This document shows, piece by piece, positions 42,464 through 53,124 of a stretch of 64,000 nucleotides of DNA. The notes below the pieces were generated by a model that saw only the letters and a program-made list of their open reading frames with translations, did not search any database and was not told the origin of the DNA. How positions within the stretch are numbered: the first letter of the stretch is position 1; each line of letters begins with the position of its first letter. The position numbers and the translations under genes were made by a program. The stretch is taken from positions 1 to 64,000 of the forward strand of contig JAOPHQ010002356.1 of assembly GCA_030340625.1 (NCBI GenBank). Reading direction: 5' to 3'. The stretch is from Merluccius polli (lineage: Eukaryota; Chordata; Actinopteri; Gadiformes; Merlucciidae).

Positions 42464-43190
42464 GACTGTAGTGTAAACATGTTGTATGCAGGTAGACGCT
42501 GCAGTATGAGGACTGTAGTGTAAACATGGTGTATGCAGATAGATGCTGCAGTATGAGGACTGTAGTGTAAACATGGTGTATGCAGGTAGACGCTGCAGTA
42601 TGGGGACTGTAGTGTAAACATGTTGTATGCAGGTAGACGCTGCAGTATGAGGACTGTAGTGTAAACATGGTGTATGCAGGTAGACGCTGCAGTATGAGGA
42701 CTGTAGTGTAAACATGGTGTATGCAGGTAGACGCTGCAGTATGGGGACTGTAGTGTAAACATGGTGTATACAGGTAGACGCTGCAGTATGGGGACTGTAG
42801 TGTAAACATGGTGTATGCAGGTAGACGCTGCAGTATGAGGACTGTAGTGTAAACATGGTGTATGCAGGTAGACGCTGCAGTATGAGGACTGTAGTGTAAA
42901 CATGGTGTATGCAGGTAGACGCTGCAGTATGGGGACTGTAGTGTAAACATGGTGTATACAGGTAGACGCTGCAGTATGGGGACTGTAGTGTAAACATGGT
43001 GTATGCAGGTAGACGCTGCAGTATGGGGACTGTAGTGTAAACATGATGTATGCAGATAGATGCTGCAGTATGAGGACTGTAGTGTAAACATGGTGTATGC
43101 AGGTAGACGCTGCAGTATGGGGACTGTAGTGTATACAGGTAGACGCTGCAGTATGGGGACTGTAGTGTAAACACGGTGTATGCAAGTAGA
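42464..43190. repeat. 47-bp minisatellite, about 15 copies
   Basis: The GACTGTAGTGTAAACATGGT unit recurs every 47 bp (42464, 42511, 42558 and on). Variants differ at a few fixed sites (GGTGTATGCAGG or GTTGTATGCAGG, TATGAGG or TATGGGG, GATAGATG). One unit near 43125 has lost its TAAACATGGTG part. No stop falls in any of the three minus frames, so long false ORFs appear. Confidence 0.96.
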
Positions 43191-43199
43191 TGTACAGTG

Positions 43200-45925
43200 T
43201 GCCCTGTAACCTAGTGTTAGCGATTTCCTTACGTTAGCTCTACTCACATTACAAATTTGAAAAAATTACACGCAAATATTGCTAACTTCTTACCTTCAAA
43301 CTACTAGCCTAACCAACTACGTGAGGTAATTACGTGAGGATTTTCAATGGAAGCCGTGTGTTCATTTGGTCAGGGTGTGGGGTATGGCACGTGACATCAC
43401 TCCATCTCCATGTCATCCAATATGCAGTAATTTCTAGAACATCTCCATTAAAGTAATAGGGAAGTTTATTTCTACATCTTTAAACTCTCCCATCCAAACA
43501 GCCATGCATTAAACAATAGTGTAGTGTCACAGAAGCGCATGGTGGAGCAGCACTTGGTGAAAGAGCGTACCTGTCAGCTTAAGCATCATAGCATTCAGTA
43601 CTTATCAGGGAGGTTACATGAGCTACATTCATAGATGCAGGAGTGCCTCTTCGTGCAGGAGCCTTTCTCCTTCATACCTCCAAGCGATTATTATTATTTA
43701 TATTAATTAATTTAATATTAAAAAGTTGACCCTTACCATTTGCCTTTTGTGCAATATGTATGTCGGGCTGATCAGGGCCAAGCTCTTTCACTTTTTTTTC
43801 TACCAAAGTTCTCCTCTCAAATGGAAGCTGGTGAAGAGATCGTATTAAATTCACATCCGTCATTGACCAGTGTCGTTGGTTGTGTTGTCTGACTCTGCTT
43901 GGGGCGCATTCAACATTTTAATGAACGTTTCTGATACAGGATATAAATCCTCCACACCAGACTCTACACTCAAAACAAACCATACAAAAACAACAACAAA
44001 ATGTTCTACGCTTCTACGTCACTGGCTTGGGGCGCTAAATTCACCGCCCCAGAGGCATCAGATTCGAGGATGCTGATTGGCTAAATTTAGGTTGCTATGT
44101 GCAATCTTGAGGCAGCAACGGGTCTGCAATTGGCTGCGCTGCTGCACTCCGTGGGCGCTTTTTCCAGCGCCCCAGAACGGAAGAGTGCAACACCAGAGGG
44201 GATGAACAGGAAGCTTTACCCCAAACATAATGATTTATATGTCATATATTACATGTTATTGTGCATTTTAACACACCCATACTTAAAATAAGTAGTTGTT
44301 GTTTATTTTAAAAAACTTTTTTTTTTTTTAAATTGGCCAGCCGCCACTGCACAACTGGCTAAAATCAGGGAAACTGCCAGATGGGACAGATAAGGTTATC
44401 AGTCGTAAGGAGGAGAGTGAAAGAGAGAGGAATCGGAGGCGATTGGAAACAGAGAAATGCGTTAGACTGGGAGAAGAAACAGTGGGAGTCAGAGGATGAT
44501 GAGACAGGCAAGACCGAAAAGGAGAAATGGGGAGCACAGACAAATCCAGAGCACGTTGACCAGTCAGTCAGTTTCATTCAAATGTTGAGAGTGCGTTGTT
44601 GTTATCTCTTAAATATTTTGCAACATGTATTGTGATTATTTTTGCATGATTAAAAATGAGGCTGTTTTTTGAAGGTGTGGGGGATTGGGGATGCCTCAAC
44701 CTGGTCGGGATGTAGAAGGGGGTGCGTGGCCTAAGATGTTTGGGAGCTGCTCTAAAGAGATTAGATTTTATTTCTAACAATCTTTTCTTTTTTTTAAAGC
44801 ATATTAGTCTATGTATTTAGCCTTAACATCAACTGTGGCCTATTAAAGGCCACAATTTAATTTTCTTTTTTTTAACATTGTGTCCAAACATGTTCATTCA
44901 ATATTATTGGATATTGTGACAAACCAAGCTGTGCTTATACCATCCCCTGACCAAACCAACAAGGTTTCCATTGAATACACAATATCCTCACAAGACATTG
45001 ACACACTATTGATGTTTCTCAATTAAATTTAAGTAACTTTATTTTTCTGTATGGAACTTTGTTTGCATGGTGCATTTAACACATGTGAGACAGACCAAAT
45101 ACAAGGGTTAGAACAAGTGCATGTTAAAAGCAGTGTAAAATGTCGACATCCGGTATAAAATGAAGTACAGGGTCCACAGTTTAATATGTTTGAAATTATT
45201 AAAGCTTTAATCATGGGGTCAATAAGCGCATCGCTTGTTTACAGATTAAGAATAAGAACTGAGTTACTGAATGTTCATGCCTAAAAACTATCATTGAATT
45301 GTGTAGGGTCAAGCCATGTCCTAAAGTATGCATTGCAATCAGAAACTGCTCTTATTTTTAGCGTAAATCATTGGCCAGTGTTAATAGATGTGATCTTTGA
45401 CTCTTTCAAGACTGCCTGAAATCTGTCATTTGAGTGTATTTTTCAACCACCTTGGAGCAATGTATGTACCTACATTATCCAATTTCAATACTACTCACAT
45501 GGCCATTCAATTTAAAAAAGGGAAATATGGGATAGGTCTTTGTTTACATACACAAGTGTGCAGTAGGTCTACCCCTATAAAAATCAGTGCTTGATCTGAT
45601 GATTGTTTATTATGCTTAATTTCTGATTGATATTGTTATGAATATGATTATGCCAATATATGTGAAGCGGTATGGGCACCATAGTCTGTTATGGTAATTG
45701 TATATTAATAGGGGAGATCATTCTTTTACCTTTTGTTATACATATCTCTTTCACACGATTTGTCATGATGGCTCTTCTTTAGTCACTGAGCCAGCTCAGC
45801 TGTGAGAAGGTTCAAGTGACACTACTTCTATGTTATGAAACTGTCTAACTTCAATAGGCTCGATAGAATTGTATCCAAAGCCCAGTAACTTATGGAGTAT
45901 ATATTCATCATAATTAAAATAATTA
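43200..45925. other. Intergenic, no gene recognised
   Basis: AT-rich sequence downstream of abat. Short open frames (for example 44381-44635) show no recognisable domain. No repeat boundary was seen with confidence. Confidence 0.4.
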
Positions 45926-46138
45926 AGTCCAAATGGAAAATTAAAAGATAAAATTAAAATGATTATCATTTTACTACACTACTAGGAATAATCAGGCCAT
46001 AATTTATCTTAAAATGAAAAAGGAAATTGCAAAAGCATAAATGGAAATGCTCAAACTGAAAGCTTAAATTGTAAAGATGGAAATAAGAAATGGGAAACAT
46101 CAAATAGGAAACTCAAAATGGGAAATGGAAAAGCCAGG
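45926..46138. repeat. AT-rich dispersed repeat, inverted copy of 60050-60290
   Basis: AATAATCAGGCCATAATTTA, AAAAAGGAAATTGCAAAAGC and AACTCAAAATGGGAAATGG are reverse complements of words at 60050-60240. Same order, opposite orientation. Confidence 0.85.
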
Positions 46139-46427
46139 GGGGAAAGAAAGCCCTTCTTTGACGATTTGAAAATGTGTGTTAGCAGTTTGTAATCATTGTT
46201 GAGAAGGGTTATTGGTTGCCAATTATTCAATATTTTGGGATCTTAACTGGTTTTGGAATAAGAATTATTATACCTTGCCTCATGGTCTGTGGAAGTTATA
46301 CATTTCTTATAGTGTTTCAAATAAAAGTACTGATATGTTCCCAGAAATATTGATAAAACTTGCTGTAAGGCCATCTGGGCCAGGAGACCGATCAGGAGTC
46401 AAGCACTGCACTGCTTTCTCTAGATCC

Positions 46428-46885
46428 TCTGGGCCCAGTATTTCAAAACTTGTAATCCGGATCAGGATAATCCGGATAATGAAATCCTCCTTTTCTCAGT
46501 CCTGGGCCCAGTATTTCAAAAGTGATCTGACAGGATTATCCTGGTCGGATTGGATTAAATCTAGATCTGATCTGAAAACTGGGTATTTCAACACAGATCC
46601 AGATAATCCTGATCCTGAAGATCAGGATTCTGCTTTGGTAATCCAATCCTCCCCTGAATCCAGATTAAAGGCTGGATTTGGGTATTTCAAAAGTTAAGGC
46701 AGATCTCTGGATCAACTTGATACCAACATTTTAGGATCATTTGGATCCCACCCCAGGGCCCAGTATTTCAAAACTTGTAATCCGGATCAGGATAATCCGG
46801 ATAATGAAATCCTCCTTTTCTCAGACCTGGATCAAGGTGATCCTGCTGACTCGAGTATTGAAAAAGGAGTATTTCAAAACACCGG
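46428..46885. mobile_element. MITE-like repeat with GGGCCCAGTATTTCAAAA ends
   Basis: GGGCCCAGTATTTCAAAACT followed by GTAATCCGGATCAGGATAATCC occurs at about 46431 and 46756 as a roughly 70-bp near-exact duplicate, and a third partial copy starts at about 46505. TCCGGAT/ATCCGGA words are palindromic. Superfamily not assigned. Confidence 0.65.
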
Positions 46886-47019
46886 CAGGGTGGATCACCG
46901 TGATGGTTGGCTAGCTGGAAGGCGGTTGGACTGAGGAGCGTGGAAGGTTTGAAATCGAATTGTTTGTTACCGCTGGTTGGAATACTAATAACAACTGTAC
47001 AGTGAATGTAAGCTGAACT

Positions 47020-48280
47020 ATGTCGGATGACTCAGATGGCAAATTGTCGGATAGCGATGGTATGGATAATATGCTGTGGGAAGAAGTCAGGAAAAAAAAG
47101 GGTAGACCAAGATCAGATAGCGGATCTGAAGTTGAATCTACTGACACGGTTAAAAAGAGAAGTAGACCGGAAAAAGATGGAAGTAAAAATAAAGATCAGA
47201 TGCTAATGAAAGAGACATGGAAAGTGATTGTTGTTTTTGAACAAAAGGGAGGGCCACATTTACACCCAATACATATCACCGAAGCAATTGAAGATGAAAT
47301 TGGGAAAATTAAGCATGCACGTTTCATGGGAAATGGGAAGCTGCTGATTTTTGCAGTGTCTGAGGAGCAAAGGGAAATCATCTTAAAGAAAGACACATTG
47401 AATAAGGCTAAAATTACTTCACACATTCCGGGAATGTCATCAAGGAAAAGAGGAGTTATTACTGGAATTCCAGTTTCAGTTTCTATTGAAGAAATTAAAG
47501 ATGGCCTGAAAGGGGGAGATATTGTAGATGCTAAGCGACTGACCAAAGGAAAGGAGAAATTAGAAAGCATCTCTATATTACTGTGGTTTAAGAATGAAAT
47601 GCCTTCTAAAGTTCTTATGGGTTTCATGTGTTATCCAGTAAGAGAATATATCCCACATCCAATAAGATGTTTTAAATGTCAGAGATTTGGACATGTGGCT
47701 GCTCAGTGCCGAGGTAAACTTAGGTGTGCTAAGTGTGGATGTGAACATGAGTATGGACAATGTGGGGATAATATAGAGTTAAAATGTTGCAATTGTGGAG
47801 GTCAACACAGTGCAGCATATGGAGGATGTGTGAAACAAAAAGAAGCTAAGGAAGTTCAGAAATATAAGATAACACATAATGTTTCATATGCTGAGGCAAT
47901 CAAAAGCATTGGGGAAAATAAAAATGAAGAGAAATCAGCTGTCTATTCACCAGAAATAAGGAGTGAAGATAGTAATGGGCCAAGCATAAGCACTGAGAAT
48001 AATTGGACTCCTACAGGGAAACTCAGCCAACAAAGCAAGACCTAGTCCAAACTGCTGTAAATGTAAGACAAGAATTTCAGATGAGACACTGCTGATAAAG
48101 AAAAATGAGTTTATTGCTTTCATGTGTTCAGTGGTTAATGTCACTATGTTACATGTGAAGAAGAGTGATAAAATCAAATCAGTTGTAGAAGCTGCTAATG
48201 ATTTTTTGGGATTAGTAACAAAAGCTGATGATATTCATGAAATACTAAATCAGAAGTATGGAGGGTCTCAAAATGGTTAA
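47020..48280 (+). pseudogene. LINE ORF1: gag-like protein with CCHC zinc knuckles
   Basis: Frame 47020-48045 (341 residues): acidic start MSDDSDGKLSDSDG, basic middle, an RRM-like region (residues about 70-190), then zinc knuckles CFKCQRFGHVAAQC, CAKCGCEHEYGQC and CCNCGGQHSAAYGGC (residues about 215-270). After a frameshift the text continues to 48280 (CCKCKTRISDETLL...LNQKYGGSQNG). It binds LINE RNA by family role. The CCHC-rich ORF1 is typical of the I/Jockey group. Confidence 0.82.
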
Positions 48281-50443
48281 AGCAATAATGATGTTTTTCA
48301 TTCTCCAGTGGAATGCACAGAGTTTGATAGCGAATGGACAAGAATTTAAAAGGTATGTTCAAGAATTGACAGACAAAGCAGATATTATATGTATACAAGA
48401 GACATGGTTAAAACCTCATTTACAATTCATATTGAAAGGGTATCATAATATAAGAGCTGACCGAGAAAAAGACAGAGGAGGAGGTTGCATCACATTTATC
48501 AAAGAGGGGATCTCATTTAGGCACATTAACACAACAACTGAACATGAAAATATAGTTACTGAAATCTTTAATGGAGATAAAGGAAAACTTACTATCATTA
48601 ATTTTTATAACCCATGAAGAGCATTGACAAATGATTTAATGAGTAGCATTAATAAAAGAAGCAATAGAGAAATATGGTGTGGAGATTTTAATGCTCATAA
48701 TAGTTTGTGGGGAAGTAAACACACAGATTTAAATGGTGAAATATTAGAGGAAATGATCAATGATAGGATGTTGGTATGTATAAATAATGGTAATGGTACA
48801 AGGATAAATATCTACAAGAATGAGACCTCATGTATTGATCTCACTTTAGTTGACAGGACAATAGCCAGCAGGTGTGAATGGGAAGTTGATCATAACACAA
48901 ATATTGGAAGTGATCACTTTCCAATACTATGCAAAGTGGATATTGATTTTAGACTTGATGAAATGTATGCCCATCATAGATGGTGTTTTAAGAAAGCAAA
49001 CTGGGAGAAATTCTCTGAAGGGTGTATGGATGAATTAAATGAAATACATGAGGGAACAGAACAGAGCATTGATGAAATGAATAATAAATTAAGTGTATGT
49101 ATCATTGTAGCAGCAACCCAGAGTATTCCTAACAATATGAGTCAAAAGGGGAAAGCTAATGTCCCATGGTGGAATGAGGAATGTTCAAGAGCTGTTAAAA
49201 ACAGAAATAGAGCTTTTAAAAGGTTGCGCATAACACTTACAATGAACAATCTTCTGGAATATCAAAGGGAAAAGGCCTTGGCAAGAAAAGTTATAAAAGA
49301 AGCAAAAAAAGAATGTGGATGATGGTTAAAAAGACGATGGGTAAATATAAACCTCCACATGTTCCTGTACTAATTGAAGGACAAAATGAAGCAATCTTAG
49401 ATAAAGAGAAAGCCAATTTATTGGGATTTAAATTTGCACAGATTCATAAGGGTAGTCATATGGATGAATGTTTTAAGAAAAGAAAGGAGGAGATTCTGAA
49501 TGCTAATAAAGATATTCTTAATCCCAAAGAGGGAAATATGTCTATATTAGATGCCGAATTTAGTTTATCAGAACTTAAAACGGCTTTAGGTAATACAGGA
49601 TACTCTGCGCCAGGAGGTGATAATATGTTATGTAATGATTAGAAATCTTCCAGATGAATTCTTAGAAAAAATTCTTGAGTTATTCAACAAGATATGGCAA
49701 GAAGGGAAATTACCAAAAGCTTGGAAAAGTGCAACCATCCTTCCTTTCCCCAAACCAGGTAAGGATTCTAGTAATTCAGAGAATTATAGACCCATTGCTT
49801 TGACTTCACACTTAGGGAAATTAATGGAAAAGATAGTAGTGGCCCAGTTAAATTATTTTCTAGAATACAAGTGTCCTTTTAGAAAATGCCAAACAGGGTT
49901 CAGGAAAAGCAAATCAACTACTGACGCCTTAGTTAAGCTCAGCAATGAAATAGAGAAAACACTAGTAATGAAAGAAGTCATGGTGGCAGTGTTTTTAGAT
50001 ATTGAAAAAGCATATGACACTATGTGGAGAGAGGGTTTATTAATTAAATTGGATAATATGGGAATCAGTGGGAGAATGTATAATTATATATTGGATTTTC
50101 TATCACAACGTTCAATAAGAGTCAAAGTTGGCAATGAACTTAGTAAAGAATTTATGGTTGAAAGTGGAATTCCCCAGGGAAGTGTTATTAGTCCTATATT
50201 ATTTAATATTATGGTTGATGATATGTTTGAAAAATTAGGGCAGAGAAATGAAGGACTGTTATATGCAGATGATGCTGTTGTTTGGAAAAGGGGACGCAAC
50301 ATAGCATATATAACAAAATCTATTCAAAAGGATATTCAAGTGCTGGAACAATGGGGTATTGATTGGGGATTTCAATTCTCAATTCCCAAAACAAAGGTTA
50401 TGTTTTTTACCAGAAAGAAGATTCCAGAAAGTCATAAAGAGTA
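48271..50443 (+). pseudogene. LINE ORF2: endonuclease-reverse transcriptase, broken
   Basis: MVKAIMMFFILQWNAQSLIA begins the APE endonuclease (IICIQETWL, IWCGDFNAHN, SDHFPI), overlapping the ORF1 end. A stop at 48615-48617 and frameshifts near 49315 and 49630 split it. RT motifs: LPFPKPGKD (49739-49768), YRPIALTS (49786-49810), QTGFRKSKSTTDAL, FLDIEKAYDTMW (49992-50030), GIPQGSVISPILF (50168-50205) and YADDAVVW (50261-50286). The frame ends at 50444 when the sequence turns into another repeat. Confidence 0.85.
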
Positions 50444-50610
50444 GTGGTGGATTTCCTCGTTCGTTTGCGCGAATCGGTTCGCGTCGTTCAGTTCGCCCAG
50501 AGTTCAGTCGTTCGGACTCAGCTCCGCCCCTCGTTCGCGAACGGCGCCGTTCGCGAATGCCAGCCGAGTCTGACCGACTCGGCGCCTCCCTCGTTCACAA
50601 CATTCAAACC
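50444..50610. mobile_element. hAT-like left end (TAGTGGTGGATTTCC), truncated
   Basis: GTTCGCGAA-rich palindromic sequence (CGTTCGCGAACGGCGCCGTTCGCG) starting at TAGTGGTGG. Its right end is absent: the Harbinger element begins at 50611. Confidence 0.5.
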
Positions 50611-51399
50611 AGGGGCCGTATTCACAAAGCATTTTATCTTACCGCTAGGAGTGCTCCTAACTCGCGCTAAAACATTTTACGTAGGAGTTTTTTCTTAAAA
50701 GTTATTCACAAAGCCGCTGAGACCTACTCATACTAAGGATACATCACTAAGAGTGAACTAAGAGTGACGCGCCGTTGCTATGGATTACGTAGATTCTCGT
50801 GCACGAGTTTGGAAGTGGTCAGTACGGTGATTGGTTGTTCAGAGCAGGCGGTCTCTGTGAAAACGAGCCCACTGAATCACCGAAGAACAAGGAAGTAGCC
50901 TAGGCTAGACATCCCTATCAAATAGTTATGGACAGTGCAGTTAGCAGAATACACGCATGATGACAAGTTTGTGCAGACCACGATAATGACGTTGTAGCCT
51001 ATATGCACGTTAAAGAGAGAGAGATAAACAATAAAAACAATAAAAATACGTAAGTTGCATTAATTCAAGGAGGCAATTAAAAGCACCCTGCAAACTATTA
51101 TTCAATGAGCATATCTCCACTATTCAACACTTTTAATAAAAGCCCATACCGGTTGTGGAGAATGGCGCATACATTGATCACTGTGATCACATCCTCTCTC
51201 CACAAGATTTCGTGTATTTTTGTGTGCCCTAACATATATGGAGGAACACAGCAAACAATAATAAATATGGATTCAACAAATAAAAGGCGACAAAGAGCTA
51301 ATACGATGTTTTTTACGCATAGGACTAATCGTAATCTGCGTAATCACTTGCATGTTATACTTTAACTGTGCTCCCGGTTGTGGATTGAGAGGTGTCAAG

Positions 51400-52472
51400 A
51401 CGTCTTGCAGGGATAGCCGCTGTCACCCAGCAAGTGACACCCTACTGGTACACGGCGCCTCACGCCTCAGACCGCTCCCCATTAAAATATGCGGATCATG
51501 GGTAGACCCAGGCCACTTTGCAACAACATCAAGAATGTTAAAAGTTGCATCAAAAGCAATCTGCGTGTTGATGGAATGTACTTTCTTTCTATTGACGAAC
51601 ACGTCCTCATCTTTTGATGGCGCAATTATTTGTATGTGCGTCCCGTCAACAGCACCGACCACACCGACCATACCTGCAATTGCCATGAAGTTGGCTTTGA
51701 TCCTGTGTAGTTGTTGATTGTCCAAAGGAAACCGAAAAACTGTTGGATGATATTAATGGTATTATTTCAGCCTTAACCAACTTTGAACTGAGCTCTGTCA
51801 GGCTCTCGTCCAGAATGTGGAACCACTGGCGTTCTAGCCTGTATATATGATCATTGTGGAATCGTGTGTGTGTGTGTATATTTACATATATGTAGGCTAC
51901 ATTTATATATATATATATACACTCACCGGCCACTTTATTAGGTACACCTTGCTAGTACCGGGTTGGACCCCCTTTTGCCTTCAGAACTGCCTTAATCCTT
52001 CGTGGCACAGATTCAACAAGGTACTGGAAACATTCCTCAGAGAGTTTGGTCCATATTGACATGATAGCATCACGCAGTTGCTGCAGATTTGTCGGCTGCA
52101 CATCCATGATGCGAATCTCCCGTTCCACCACATCCCAAAGGTGCTCTATTGGATTGAGATCTGGTGACTGTGGAGGCCATTTGAGTACAGTGAACTCATT
52201 GTCATGTTCAAGAAACCAGTCTGAGATGATTCGCACTTTATGACATGGCGCGTTATCCTGCTGGAAGTAGCCATCAGAAGATGGGTACACTGTGGTCATA
52301 AAGGGATGGACATGGTCAGCAACAATACTCAGGTAGTCTGTGGCTTTGACACAATGCTCAATTGGTACTAATAAGCCCAAAGTGTGCCAGGAAAATATCC
52401 CCCACACCATTACACCACCACCACCAGCCTGAACCGTTGATACAAGGCATATATATATACAGTATATATATA

Positions 52473-52507
<35 letters not shown>

Positions 52508-52889
52508 ATTTTTTATTCTATTTTTATTATTTTATTATTATTGTGTTGTGTTGGTGTTATGGACCTTTCATGAGATGTGTCCTTAATAAAGTTTGAATTT
52601 AATTTAATTGATATGTGGTCTACAGAGCGCGTTGATGGTTCGGTTTATGGCTGACTGATGGTTGCGATATTCCTAAATCGTCGGCATTGCAAAGTTGCAT
52701 TTTCCCTGTTGCTAAATATCGTGTTGCCAAACATTTTATTTCCTAATCGAGTTATTCCTGTTAGTCGGGGATGTTATTGCATCCCGCACTAATTCCACAA
52801 CAAGTTTGATACCCTCACAATTTAGCCTATATCTCTTGATCAATTCACAGTCTTCCACTGTCTCCAAAACATTTCGTCTCGCAGTCATT
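51400..52889 (-). pseudogene. Harbinger transposase (DDE), interrupted
   Basis: N-terminal exon at 52889-52660 on the minus strand (MTARRNVLETVEDCELIKRY, then after a frameshift YLATGKMQLCNADDLGIS, the helix-turn-helix region). The Tc1 fragment follows. The catalytic half at 51725-51423 reads GVVGAVDGTHIQI (first Asp), VNRKKVHSINTQIAFDA and VVAKWPGSTHDPHI (second Asp). Text upstream of it (51850-51726) is frame-shifted. The third catalytic residue region is not seen, so the gene is dead. Confidence 0.82.
51920..52449 (-). pseudogene. Tc1/mariner transposase fragment
   Basis: Minus strand 52410-51952 reads FQQDNAPCHKVRII and WPPQSPDLNPIEHLWDVVE, the second Asp and the D34E segment of Tc1 transposases, then the C-terminus up to KGGPTRY. 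The + strand left edge is CACTCACCGGCCACTTTATT, a typical terminus. The 5' half of the gene is missing; (GT)n and (AT)n tracts abut it. Inserted in the Harbinger interior. Confidence 0.9.
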
Positions 52890-53124
52890 TTCCGATTCTT
52901 TGTGAATAGGTCTTAGTGAGTTAGGAGTCCTCTCGAGGACTTTTAGGCTCTCCTAGACTTAGGTGTTACTTTTAGGCCTAAAATACTTTGTGAATTGCTC
53001 TTAGTGAAAAAAATTAGGAGTCCTAAATTTAAGACTGACACGCCCATTATTTTTAGGAGTTTCTCCTAAATTCGCCAGTTAGGAGCTACTTTTAGCGCTA
53101 AGATCCTTTGTGAATACGGCCCCT

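Larger units (their letters stand above)
46900..50443 (+). mobile_element. I/Jockey-type LINE, 3'-truncated
   Basis: Two-ORF LINE: ORF1 with CCHC knuckles, ORF2 endonuclease-RT. The copy is cut at 50443 by an unrelated hAT end, so its RT thumb, RNase H (if any) and 3' tail are missing. Few frameshifts, so it is fairly young. Confidence 0.8.
50611..53124 (-). mobile_element. PIF/Harbinger element with a Tc1 fragment inside
   Basis: Left AGGGGCCGTATTCACAAAGC and right GCTTTGTG-type inverted end (CCTTTGTGAATACGGCCCCT). Subterminal words TAGGAG/CTCCTAA repeat many times at both ends. It carries a minus-strand transposase. No 3-bp duplication is visible, and the two flanks belong to different repeats. 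Confidence 0.85.

Noticed and set aside
42464..43190. CRISPR-like array
   Set aside because: Head-to-tail 47-bp units without spacers; minisatellite.
42252..43247. Three long minus-strand frames (331, 276 and 245 residues)
   Set aside because: All are readings of the 47-bp minisatellite in different phases.
44381..44635. Charged 84-residue frame
   Set aside because: Low-complexity, no known motif, not supported by splice or repeat context.
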